Source of the DNA: Amylostereum areolatum
Lineage: Eukaryota; Basidiomycota; Agaricomycetes; Russulales; Stereaceae
Direction: 5' to 3'
Assembly: GCA_012932865.1 (NCBI GenBank)
Contig: SAXG01000016.1
Span: 62,001 to 126,000, forward strand
Length of the DNA stretch: 64,000 nucleotides
Of this stretch, positions 34,972 through 46,100 are shown one piece after another; the stretch's first letter is position 1; the number at the start of each line of letters is the position of its first letter. The notes under the pieces are model-generated. The model searched no databases, was not told where the DNA came from, and saw only the letters and a program-made list of their open reading frames with translations. The translations under genes were made by a program, and so were the position numbers.

Positions 34972-36711
34972 ATGGGCATGGTGCGCCTTCCAGCCAATCG
35001 TCGCATTCACACTTGGTTATATTCAGTCGCAGTGGCACCCATATCGGAAGAGGGCGTTCGTGGTCTGGACGTATCCACGGTTTTAGTGAGGGATGGACGC
35101 GCTTCTACAACAAGATCGTGCACTTTCGCGACCCCGGCCTTTCTGCAAGAACTACTCAATCTAGAAGACCAAGCTAGGATTAATAGACGTGGTATTCACT
35201 CTGCAGCACCAACACCAGCATACCTTATGTCCCTGCTAGCGCCCTTCCATGCTCCCCCGGCACGCGAGTACACTCGATCCAACGACGACTGGCAATCGGA
35301 GGGTGGCGACGAGGAAGTAACGAGGCGGCTTAACCGATTTGTCGACAGCCTCGTCTCTCTGCTCGTCTCAGAGCCGAAGTCGCAGGTTTTCAGTGGGACG
35401 TTCCGCCTGCACAGCCGTTCTTGCACGCTTTACCTTGCCGCGAACGGCGAAGTCCCGCAATCTGTCATATCGCGCGCAAAAGCGATACATGACGCTATCG
35501 CAAACCTCATCGACCCTTCCATTCCTCGGGACGGTTCACCTATCTTAGATCTCCTCAGTAAACCCGGTGTTCCCGCCAAGACCAGCGAGTTTCTGGTCGA
35601 ACAATACCAATACTCTATGCCCAAGTTCCGCGCTCGCTTGAAGAAGCGCTATCACGTCTTCAAACAGTTCATGGACGTGCTAGATGCCCAGCCTAAGCAC
35701 CGCGATAAGTTCAGCAAGGAAGAGCACGACAAGATCAAGGACCTCAAGAAGTATCTCAACAATGTCAATGTGACTCTTGATATCCACAAAGCCGAACCCA
35801 CGATGCCCCCAGAACCGGCTAACTACATCTCGTGCGCAATTCATATCGTGCATGAAGCCTGGACGAAGTTGTGCAATGCTGCAGCGAAGAATCCATACAA
35901 AGACGAGAACCTTGTCAACAAGATCGACAAGGTGTACAAAGACATGAAGGATTCCTCCGTGGCTGGCATGCCGGAAGGAGGTACACGCGATGCCTGTGGT
36001 TTTGTTCGTCGCACTACTAACATAGACGCCCTAGAGTTTCCATTCTGTCGCTGGCTTCGGAAGGTCACCTCTCTGCACGTTGATGCCCGTACTGTCCTCG
36101 CGATGGCCGCCTCAGAACGACTTAGGCCATGGGTGGAATGTGAATTCAAGGTCGTTGCAGTTCCGTCCTCCCCTCGAAGGTTCGAGTTGGACCTCTCTCG
36201 CTCCGCGATCGAGAAAGTCGTTCTTTGGGCACACCGTCCATCAACATACAAGTCGTCGTCGGAAGCCGCACGTTATTTGAAGGACGCATGCGATGCCATT
36301 TCCACATTCCATTTATCCCCGTCTGCGGGCCCCAATCCACACTGCGAGTGCAGTCTTGTCGCGTTCCTTCAATGCCATCAAATCGTCACTATCCCTTATA
36401 TTGGAGTCTCCAAACCGTCGTGTCTGGCCTGCCACTGGTACATCCAAGCATGCAACGAAACGCTCGCCCATCCTAGTGGGAAATTTCAAACCGCAGGCTG
36501 CCATGGGGGCTACGTCGCCGGTTGGGTCCCTCCTTCTGTAGGCCAACAAGATCAAGATTTGGAAATCGAAAAGATCATGGTCACTCGTCTGCGATCCATG
36601 TTTGCTGGGCATCTCTCTACAATAGAAACCCGCAACCGCACCGACTCGCAAAGCACAGCTGCGTCGTCAGGATCTCAGGACGATTCATGTATGTTCCCAT
36701 CTTTATCCTGA
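34972..36711 (+). CDS. OTT_1508-like (nucleic acid/nucleotide) deaminase family protein
   Basis: One long uninterrupted frame of 579 residues from ATG 34972; upstream exons are possible. Residues 1-440 carry an alpha-helical region with conserved-looking patches (FRLHSRSCTLYLAANGEVP, EPANYISCAIHIVHEAW, FPFCRWLRKVTSLHVDARTV). The C-terminal domain has PHCECSLVAFL (about residue 455) and SKPSCLACHWYIQACNE (about residue 480). I read HCE and CLAC as the zinc-binding H-x-E and C-x-x-C of the cytidine-deaminase fold, as in fungal OTT_1508-like proteins. The substrate is unknown. It is encoded 0.9 kb upstream of TDG on the same strand. A damaged second copy of the domain is fused to a TDG pseudogene at about 15400-15800. 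Confidence 0.75.
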   Translation: MGMVRLPANRRIHTWLYSVAVAPISEEGVRGLDVSTVLVRDGRASTTRSCTFATPAFLQELLNLEDQARINRRGIHSAAPTPAYLMSLLAPFHAPPAREYTRSNDDWQSEGGDEEVTRRLNRFVDSLVSLLVSEPKSQVFSGTFRLHSRSCTLYLAANGEVPQSVISRAKAIHDAIANLIDPSIPRDGSPILDLLSKPGVPAKTSEFLVEQYQYSMPKFRARLKKRYHVFKQFMDVLDAQPKHRDKFSKEEHDKIKDLKKYLNNVNVTLDIHKAEPTMPPEPANYISCAIHIVHEAWTKLCNAAAKNPYKDENLVNKIDKVYKDMKDSSVAGMPEGGTRDACGFVRRTTNIDALEFPFCRWLRKVTSLHVDARTVLAMAASERLRPWVECEFKVVAVPSSPRRFELDLSRSAIEKVVLWAHRPSTYKSSSEAARYLKDACDAISTFHLSPSAGPNPHCECSLVAFLQCHQIVTIPYIGVSKPSCLACHWYIQACNETLAHPSGKFQTAGCHGGYVAGWVPPSVGQQDQDLEIEKIMVTRLRSMFAGHLSTIETRNRTDSQSTAASSGSQDDSCMFPSLS

Positions 36712-37602
36712 CATGATGCCATGGTTATCGTACTCACATTATCGCATTACAGTCCCAGTGTCGCCATCCGGAGGCTTGACTTACAACGCTCCGGGGTTCT
36801 TGTAAATCGCTTAAAGTCCTCCGAACGTCACTACTTGAAGCATACATATCTGCACTCCCTGTCTCGGTCCTTTCCAGCAATTTGCAGAACCTTGTAGCGG
36901 TCCCATTTCAAATACATTTGTGGGAGTTTGATCACCGACGGGATGCCGATCGATGCCGAGGTGGGTCGCCCCGTCTGGGTATCACGTGACTTGCCGACGC
37001 TGATGACCCCGCCACGTCCCCGCCCTCCGCTCACCGATGACCGCGTTGCCCATCGCTCGCTCCCGCCACTCCATCCCCGCTCCCCTCAACTGTATTTCAT
37101 GTCGGAGAGAAGGCACGTACACTCTGCTGAAGCTCAATACAGAAGTTTGCGCTGAGGACGAGATTGGTGTGCCGTCGACGTCGAGGATGACGATGCCGCC
37201 GCGGTGCGCTGCCGCCCAAGTCGGGCGAGACGTCGGGCGGGGGGGCCCCGGCGGCGACAGCCCCTGGAACTCTTTTCGGCATCACCCGGTCGGATCATGA
37301 AACCCGTGCCCTCGAGTTCGAATCACGGCCGCTACAAGGTTCTGCAAATTGCTGTCAGACATCGATGCGTCTTCCTCGTTTCCTACCCCCGAATGCTATT
37401 GATATCTGTAGAGTACATTGACGTAACTTTCTGACATTGTATAACTGTATCTCATCGTAACGTCCTCATGTGCCCTGATCGCGTGCCCAAACATAAAACG
37501 TGATGCGATATTCGGAAGCACGATTACACTCATGTTCTGTTGTCTACCCCCACCACCTCTGCGCACCCGCCATTCCTGAGAGCATAGAACGCATCAATCA
37601 AG
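36712..37602. other. Deaminase-TDG intergenic region
   Basis: Holds the inverted-repeat insertion 36875-37354 and the TDG 5' flank. The flank is conserved in the pseudogene spacer at 4381-4777. No gene was seen. Confidence 0.5.
36875..37354. mobile_element. 480-bp insertion with 26-bp perfect terminal inverted repeats
   Basis: The left end CAGCAATTTGCAGAACCTTG (26 bp in all, 36875-36900) is exactly repeated in reverse at 37329-37354. The paralogous flank at 4777-4720 (minus strand) passes directly from ctcggtctttctgg to aattgatgcacc and lacks this block, which supports an insertion. The interior is GC-rich with no coding signal. A MITE-like element is the simplest reading; the superfamily is unknown. 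Confidence 0.7.
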
Positions 37603-38892
37603 ATGAAGCCGGAACTCGAAGAACACGCGCCCGACGTAAACTCTTCATTTCAATCACTCGTGGGCAAGTTCAAATACCAAACCCCTTCCTCTCCTTCCCC
37701 TTCACTTCTCCGCCGCTCCTCGCGTACACCAAAGCAAGCCGTCGATTCAAAGCCGGAACACGACGACGATGTCCTTCCCACCGTCGACGCTGAGCCCCGT
37801 GCTCGCAAGGAACGGAAACGCCATGCGCCCTCGCCGTCCAGGGAGCGGACTGGAAGCATCTCGCCCAAGAAGCTGAAACGAGGCTACGCGCCTCCGGAGA
37901 CGTATGCCCATCTGGACCCCCTTTCCGACCACCTCGAAGATGAGCTTGACGGTGCGCTCTCAAGGCATCACCATCTGCTCCGAACCTGACTATTTGACCA
38001 GTCATGATGTGCGGAATCAAGTGCGTCGTCGCGGGCATGGTTTGAACACGCTGAGGCTGACCACCTCTCGCAGTCCAGGCCACGACTCTGCAAAATACGG
38101 GTACCACTACGCACATCGAAGCAACCACTTTTGGCGCTGTCTTCATCTGTCCGGTGCGTTCATCCTCCGCGTTTCATCGTGCTCTTTCACGAACACCGTA
38201 CAGGGCTTACCGCCCGCCTACATCCTCCCTCCGACGGGCACCTGCTTCCTAAAGAATACAGCATCGGTCTCGTGCGTAATCCCCTAATCTCGAACCTCCA
38301 CCTCTCTGACCCACGTCCGCGTATAGACCAACTTGATCGAACGGCCTTCCGCGGAGGTGTGTGCACCCGTCTCGTTTCTCAGGTTGCTCTCCTCATCGCC
38401 GCAGGCGGCAGAGATCGACAAGGAAGAATTCCTGACCGCGGTGCCTGCCTTTCTCGCCAAGGTCTGCGCCCGCCGTCCGCGCATCGTGTGCTTCGTTGGC
38501 AAGGTCGTCTGGGATGCCGTCCAACGCGTGTTCAAAGCCTCTGCGCCCAAGGCAAGGGAAGCGCGGTTCATCTGGGGCCTACAGCCATACAAGCTGGTCC
38601 ACGACGTAAGCCTTCTAAGTTACCTGCCTGTCGTCGGTGGTTTGACGCGCTTCCATAGACCGGCTGCGTATCAGAGACGCTCTTCTTCGTCGTTCCCAGC
38701 ACGTCCGCGCGCGTCGTGAGCCACCAGGTCCGCCGCTCATTCCTGTCTTGTGTGCACCACGCTGACCGCTGGCCTACCTTGTTTCAGCTCGATGACAAGG
38801 TCAAGCTATTCACATTGCTCAAGACCATCCTGGAATCTGTCAAAGCGAACACGCTGGACACCGCGTCATTCGCGATCGTGGGGGTTGCGTAA
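37603..38892 (+). CDS. thp1: Thymine-DNA glycosylase (TDG/Thp1/Mug family)
   Basis: Base-excision enzyme that removes T or U from G mispairs. It starts at ATG 37603 (MKPELEEHAPDV) and ends at TAA 38892. The N-terminus is disordered and basic (SPSRERTGSISPKKLKRG). After the first intron come MMCGINPG, the catalytic GINP motif with its Asn, and YHYAHRSNHFWRCLHLSG. Next are LTARLHPPSDGHLLPKEYSIGL and, over two short exons, TNLIERPSAEA, RPRIVCFVGKVVWDAVQRVFK and FIWGLQPYKLVHD. The end has VVPSTSARVVSHQ, matching the family's minor-groove loop region, and a helix (LDDKVKLFTLLKTILE). Five or six introns of about 50-70 bp. It appears intact, unlike the split pseudogene at 3913-4380 and 14764-15415. 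The fission-yeast symbol is used. Confidence 0.9.
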
Positions 38893-39829
38893 ACATTGGA
38901 CGCAAATGAGTCCTGATCTGCGAGCGATGGCCATCCTATCGTGTCTATCTGGAAGGTCGTACCAATTCAAGTCACATACACCCACCACCCTCGGCACGCG
39001 CAAATATTTTTCAAGCCGAGTGCGAGTCCCTACGGCAGAAGGGGGACAGAGTCCGAGGATCCGACGCAGGGCTGGGCTCCCCTGTAACTATTATCATTTT
39101 TCATCCAAGCCCGGGTGAGCGATGGACTACTTGTTGCAGGGGAAACGAACACATGCCACACATGTACTAGCAGTACTTATGTCCAAGCATATCGACCGTC
39201 GCATCCTCATCCACACTATTCACACGTGCAGGGTTCAATGGCTATTTTTTCGTTGAGAATAAGTTCGAAGAATTACTGGGGCATGCATCAATATATAGTG
39301 ACCCGAGGCTCGACAACGTCGCGGACGTCGTCGACTGGTCTCTACATGGCCCACCGACGCGGATACCGGTCCGGATGACCGCCGACAGCTTTTTTCTTCT
39401 TTCACCGCTTCTGCGCGACTTCCGCGCGCCGCTGAAGATCGACACGAGAAGTACCTAGTGAAGCTTGAAATTTGAAATTTGAAGCTTGAAGGCCGAAGTC
39501 CATACATAGTTGGCCTACGCCGATAGTAAGAATAATGTCTAACCCCCTACCAAAATTGACTGGCAAGGATTGTGCACAATGTACACAGTGCCGACTCAGC
39601 TGCCGTCCGATCCAATCGAAACCCACGCAGGTTTCCAGGGGAGGTGTGTTCTCATTGATTCCTCTCAGGCTGGCGAGTAACTGTAAGAGTCCCTCAGTTC
39701 TTTGCGCGGTTCTCGGTCCTCCCCAATATGGACCTCTTCTCCCGCCATCACCGCCGCTGCCTCGAGGCTGGCAGGTGGTCGCCGGCGCGCCACTCACGCA
39801 ACTTTTCATCTTGATTCTTGACGATCAAC
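38893..39829. other. Intergenic region upstream of Ezh2-like C
   Basis: No supported gene. At 39461-39492 a short AT-rich tandem/palindromic tract (gaagcttgaaatttgaaatttgaagcttgaa type) occurs. The first residues of the Ezh2-like frame begin at 39830. Confidence 0.4.
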
Positions 39830-42643
39830 ATGGACTCAAGTGATACGCCAGACGACGAAAGCCTCTGGGAGTCGACCACTGGAACATTCGAGCGCGCTGT
39901 CACCCCTCCCCACCCTCAAGCCGGACGCGTCCGGGCGGTCTACCGCGAAGTCTGGGACGAATTCTTTCGTGAAGCGCACAAGCAATCGTATACATCTATC
40001 GAGGAACTGTGCAAGCGTCCGTCGAGATCGGACCACGATACCTCCCTCGAGGACAATATCTTACAACAGTGGCACGTCGCGGCGGAGGCTGAGCGCGCTC
40101 AACATACCTTGGACTCAGAGGACGTGATCATGGACGACGACTATGCGCCGGTGGAATCGTACGTTACGATCAGGACGGAGCGGTATCCGTTCCTCCAGGA
40201 ACATCCCGAATACGAGGCTTGCGCGCCGTGCGTTCGCAACATGTCCTTCCGCGACGGCGATCCTGCTTCCGACAAAGAAACGAGGCTTCACTTCATACCT
40301 TACGCGGACCGAGAGAATCCCAAGTTCGACTACCAAGGATATTGTGACGAGTTCAGCGAGTTTGCTTGGGAGTGGGATGTGAACGACAGCCCGGATGGTA
40401 ACCTTGTCACATTTTGCTTCGTCCGCGGAGCCGCCGTCTGATCTAATGCTGCGTACAGTGGAGGCCATCCAAGGCGAGACCGTCCGCAGGCTGCATTTTG
40501 GTCATAAAATCGACTTGGAGACGATCAACGCGACAGGCGTGTTGACGGCGTTGAGGATCTCGAACGAGGACGGATTACTTTGGTACTATGCTCAAAGGTA
40601 CGTGGTCTCTGCTTCCATTTAAGCCGCGTCGTTGTCGAGAACTACGCACAGCGATCCCATCCCCTGGTTCAAAAATCCAAACCATGACTATCCAAAGCTC
40701 CCGACGACCACCTACAAACTGTCGGATTACAAGGAACGGTTTTTCAACAACGCCAGTCTGTTCTGTGGAAATCTCAACTGTGTCATGTCGATATGTCCAA
40801 CACACCGTCCGTTCTCCAACCATGTACTTTTATTTATCTAATATCTTCTTCCATAGCCTCACCCACGCCCCTGCGCGGGCCACCAAAACCGACGAAAACA
40901 GCGGCCGGTATTCGGTTCATGGTGACGGAGGCGTGCGGGAAGGATTGTATAAGTGTGGTGACAGACAAGGACCGAGTACACATTCTTTCAAAATTGTAAA
41001 CGAACCGCCTAATGCGATGTTTGAGTAGGAGTCGGTCCCCCCTAGGGATTGGACCGAATCAGATATACAAGACCTTAAAACTATCCTCATGCTTGAGCCC
41101 GACGCCCTCCCGTGCGACCTCGCGGTGCTGTGTCGGAAACTGTGTTGGGAGGTAGGGCTTCGCGTCATGCGATCGTTGTTTTTTTACTGATGGTCCACGA
41201 AGGTGTATGAGCAACGGTGCCTTCTTCTACCAGACTCCAAGATTTCTCCGGTCACACGCACCCACGAGCGTCCTTCGAAAAGGATCCAGTTTCGTACGCC
41301 TGCATGTTCACCAGGGGACGTTATACTAGATTTGACCCGAGGCGCACTAGGGGATTTACAGCGGGCGCAAGTGGTCAACTCTTTCCTGTGCGCGCGATAG
41401 GCCTGCGTTCATTCGTGTTAGATTATTAAAACCTGCGATACAGGCCGGGTCCATGCCATCACGAAGGCGCTTGCTCAGCCAAAGATGTAGATTGCCCTTG
41501 CTTCTCTGCTGGTTACCATTGCACGACGCGATGCTACTGCGACACGGGGTGTAGGTTCACTTCCAGATGAATCGACGTCCTTGCCTGATGAGTAAAGAAC
41601 AGGCCTCCTGAAATGGAAAGGGTGCGCCTGTAAAGGACCGTGTCACAGAGCTCAATGCATTTGCTGGAAGAGTGGAAGAGAGTGCGATTTGGATGTTTGT
41701 GGATGCACTAGGTGTGTTTCGTATTTTCGTTATTTCATGTCTTTGGTTTTGTCTGACACCTAGAGCAGGAGTTCGTCCCTTACGAGTACCTTTTTAATTC
41801 GTAGTAGACTGACCACGCGGCTCCTACTAGGTCGTGGTGGGGACCAGAACGGGCGTTTCTGCCAGAATATGGACATCCAGCTCGGGCGCTCTGTGGTACG
41901 TTCTCGGTGCTTCATGACGAGACGAACACTAGTGACCCCGCGTTATTGCCGAGCCTAGCCTCTGGAAATCAAGGTTGGGGCTTTTGGCCTAGGTGCATTT
42001 GCGATGGAAGATATACGCACGGGGACATACATTGGTGGTAAACTATGGCCTTATAATCCTAGAATAAGTGGCAAAAATAATGCTCCTCTCGTTTCAGAAT
42101 ATGTCGGTGAACTTGGCCTCGAGTCTTGTGATTTTCGGTGGTGAGTTTTCGGAAGAAGTTGATCGTGGTCTTTGCCGCCTAACGCGACCGGCAGGCCTCT
42201 CCGCGAGTTCGTTCATCGGAACTACAAGTTTAGCATGAACGAGGTGAAGGACCGCGACGACCTCTCACTGTACTCAGACAGTGCGAGAGCCGGGAATGAG
42301 ACACGTTATATTAACCACCCGGTTACGAGGGCCGACATGAATGTCAATGCATCGCGTACGTTTACAACCCCTTCCCTTCGCCACCAAACATATCTGACTA
42401 AAATACATGACTGCGCGTGCAGTGTTCCTTGTGAACGGCGAGTTTCGCATGGGGATATGGAGCTGTACGTTACTCATTCGGGCGTAGGACATGCCATATG
42501 GTGACGATGGCTTAACAGTGACCGGAATTCCAAAGGGAGACGAGCTTTTCCTCGATTACGGAAAGGATTACTTCCCCGAAGATTCGGAGACTGAGGAAAT
42601 TCCAGTGGCCTCGAAGCGAGGGGGGAGACCGAGGAAGAACTAG
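39830..42643 (+). CDS. Ezh2-like SET-domain protein C
   Basis: Best-preserved of the three Enhancer-of-zeste-like genes. It starts at ATG 39830 (MDSSDTPDDESLW) and ends at 42643 with a basic SKRGGRPRKN tail. N-terminal part: HPQAGRVRAVYREVWDEFF, SYVTIRTERYPFLQEHPEYE. Then GETVRRLHFGHKIDLETINATG, DPIPWFKNPNHDYPKLPTT, NLNCVMSICPTH, and a SANT-like WTESDIQDLKTILMLEPDALP with CDLAVLCRKLCWEVYEQR. A Cys-rich CXC segment spans 41440-41830 (HHEGACSAKDVDCPC-like exons). The SET domain has EIKVGAFGLGAFAMEDIRTG, REFVHRNYKFSMNEV, SARAGNETRYINHPV, FLVNGEF and GDELFLDYGKDYF. At least nine introns. Catalytic NHP and DYGK blocks are present. It is the likely functional H3K27-type [17 protein letters not shown] here. 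Confidence 0.82.
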
Positions 42644-43143
42644 CTTGCGACTTGATAAGGCAGACAATTTGATTCGGTGACTTTTATATGATATACATGC
42701 TCGTTTCTCTTCAAGGAAAGTTTGAAACGGACAGCTGTAAGCTACTATCTGTCTATCGGTGACTCAAAGACCGCGACGGCGACGAGAAGAACCAACTTCT
42801 GTACCCTACGACGGCGGGCTCGACAGGTGCGGATACATCTGTGCACGAAACCTCAAAATCCTGGGAAGTAGCTATTAAGCCCCCAAAACGAGTGCTTACT
42901 CTGGGACCTCTTTGATGCTGAACCTTGACATTGCGTTGACTTGCGTTGAGACTTGACGACTCCGAACGAGGTCAAAAACGGTGGTGGTGGCGTCGTAGCC
43001 CAATATGGCAACCATGACCAAGTATGGGTGAAGTTTGAGCTCCGACGCCAATGCGTCGAGCGCGTAACGCGACTCGTCCTCAACCTCCTCTCATCCTTTC
43101 TGTTTCGTCTTTTCTTCTCTCTCCCTCGTCTTCATTTTCCACC
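42644..43143. other. Intergenic region upstream of BRR2
   Basis: 500 bp between Ezh2-like C and the Brr2 start. It ends in a pyrimidine-rich tract (cctcctctcatcctttctgt... to 43140) typical of fungal housekeeping promoters. No gene was seen. Confidence 0.5.
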
Positions 43144-46100
43144 ATGTCTGGACGACCAGGGAAGCCCGACTTGTCCGGTTATAGCTATGGCGCCATATCT
43201 TCACTCGTCCTGACCGCTGACCGCTCGGCTCTACCACGACGAGACAAGGAGCCAGATGGCGCGCCTACCTCCTTGGCCGGTCGCATAGACCCTCGCGACA
43301 TGGGCTCGCACGTAAAGCGGGAGGCTCCGAAGGACATGGACAAGAAGAAGAAGAAGGCTGCGGACGGACAGGACCCCACGGAAAAGCAGATTGCGAAGCG
43401 GAGGCAGGAAGCGGCAGGCTTTGGATTCACAGACATCATCGAGGCGACACAAGACGTCGAAGGCCTTACATATCGTCCCCGCACCGCCGAGACCCGCGAG
43501 GTCTACGAACTCATCCTCTCATCCGTCCACCAAGCCCTCGGAGACCAGGCCCAGGACATCGTTCGTAGCGCCGCCGACGCCGTTCTCGAGACCCTCAAGA
43601 ACGAGTCGATGAAAGACTTCGACAAAAAGAAGGAGGTCGAGGAGGTCACCGGCCCCATCTCGAACGAGATCTTTTCCCAACTTCTCAACCTCTCCAAAAA
43701 AATCACCGACTACGGCGCCGAGGACGAAGAGATGGTGGACCCGGATAGGGAGAGGAAGGATGCCGAGATCGACGAGGAGATGGGCGTGGCGGTTGTCTTC
43801 GACGAGGAGGAGCAGGAGAGCGACGAAGAGGAAGGCTTCGAGGTCAGGGACGAGTCCGACGACGAGGAGGGCGAGGGTGGCGGAGACGAAGGGGGCGGCC
43901 CTGCTGTGGAAGGAGAGGAGGGTGAAGAACTTGTCATTGGTGGCGGGTCATCACGCGCGACGCAGGGCAAGTCCAAGGCGGACAAAGATATGGTTTCTCC
44001 CCATTCCATCGACGGCTTTTGGGTCCAACGCCAGGTCTCCGAAGTCTACCCCGACCCTGTCACGGCCGCGGACAAGGCGTCTGCTTGTCCTTTCCATCCT
44101 CGGGTCCGAGTCCAGTCTGCGCGACTGCGAGAACCAGCTGATGGAGCTTTTCGAATACCAAAGCTTCAACGTAATCACCATGTTCCTCAAGAACCGCGAG
44201 GTCGTCGTCTGGTGTACGAAGCTCGCGCGAAGCGATGCGGACTGAACGAGTCAACGTCGAGGTCGCCATGCGCGAAAAAGGCCTTGGGTGGATCCTGCGC
44301 GAGCTCGCCGGGGACCGACAGGTGAAGATTCGGGCGGACGACGCCATGGACGTGGACGGGCAAGCTCAAGGGGCCGTGCCAAAGAAGGCGACTATCGCGC
44401 CTGGCTCGGTCGTGCAGCCGAAGAAGATGGTGGACTTGGAGAGCATGGCGTTCAGCCAGGGCGGCCACCTCATGTCGAACAAGCGGGTGCAACTTCCGGA
44501 CGGCTCGTTCAAGCGGGCGAAAAAGGGCTACGAAGAGGTCCACGTCCCGGCGCCGAAGCAAAAACACACTGTGGCTGGCGACTTGGTGCCCATCACGGAC
44601 CTGCCTGTATGGGCGAGGGAAGGATTCCCCGGCATCAAGACTCTTAACCGTGTCCAGAGCAAACTTTACCCCACGGCGTTTGGTACAGACGAACCGATTC
44701 TATTGTGCGCTCCCACTGGTGCCGGAAAGGTTGTTTGTTTGTTTTTCTCCACCTCGACTGCTTGCTGACGCTGCACGAACAGACGAACGTTGCCATGCTC
44801 ACAATCCTGAACGAGATGTCCAAGTACCGCGACGAGGCGACGGGTACCTTCGACCTGGACGCATTCAAGATCGTCTACGTCGCGCCTATGAAGGCCCTGG
44901 TCCAGGAGATGGTCGGAAACTTCAACTCGCGGTTGAACCCGTTCGGGATCAAGGTTGGGGAGCTCACTGGCGACTCGCAAATGACGAAGCAGCAGATCGC
45001 TGAAACTCAGATCATCGTGACGACCCCGGAGAAGTGGGACGTCATCACACGCAAGAGTTCGGACACGAGTTACACAAATCTCGTCCGCCTCCTCATCATC
45101 GACGAAATTCACCTTCTGCACGACGAGCGCGGCCCCGTCTTGGAGGCAATCGTCTCCCGGACCATCCGGCGCATGGAGCAGACTTCCGATTACGTGCGCC
45201 TGGTAGGACTTTCCGCGACTCTCCCAAACTACAAGGACGTCGCTACCTTCCTCCGCGTCGACGAGTCCAAGGGGCTCTTCTACTTCGACGCGTCTTATCG
45301 TCCCTGCGCCCTCCAGCAACAGTTCATCGGCGTCACGGAGAAGAAGGCGATCAAGCGGTACCAAGTCATGAACGAAGTATGCTACGAGAAGGTCCTCGAC
45401 CAGGCCGGGAAAAATCAGACCCTTGTGTTTGTCCACTCCCGCAAGGAGACCGCGAAGACGGCCAAGTTCATCCGCGACATGGCCATCGACAAGGAGACGA
45501 TCACCCAGTTCGTCAAGCCCGACTCGGCCGTGCGCGAGATCTTGAACGAGGAGGCCAGCAACGTCAAGGACCCCAATCTTCGGGACCTCCTCCCTTTCGG
45601 TTTCGGTATCCACCACGCAGGAATGACCCGCGAAGATCGTGGTCTCGTCGAGGAGCTTTTCGCCGACGGTTCGCTCCAGGTTCTCGTTTGCACGGCCACC
45701 CTCGCCTGGGGCGTCAACCTACCCGCGCATACGGTCATCATCAAGGGCACGCAAATCTACAACCCCGAGAAGGGCCGCTGGGTGGAACTGTCCTCGCAGG
45801 ACGTTCTCCAGATGCTCGGTCGCGCTGGTCGTCCCCAGTATGATACGTATGGTGAAGGTGTCATCATCACCAACCACTCGGAGCTTCAGTACTACCTCAG
45901 TCTGATGAATCAGCAACTGCCCATTGAATCCCAGTTTGTCTCGAAGCTCGCCGACAACCTCAACGCGGAGATCGTCCTCGGAACCATTCGCAACCGCGAC
46001 GAGGCCGTGCAATGGCTCGGGTACTCTTACCTGTAAGACCTTCCTTTTTTGCTCTATTGGGTGACCGTTGACGAGCCATTTGATAGGTATGTTCGCATGC

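Noticed and set aside
37300..37356. tRNA-like T-arm (gttcgaatcacgg)
   Set aside because: No matching acceptor, D or anticodon stems; the stretch belongs to the inverted-repeat insertion.
44666..45616. 316-residue minus-strand frame
   Set aside because: Antisense shadow of the Brr2 helicase domain, caused by GC-rich codon use.
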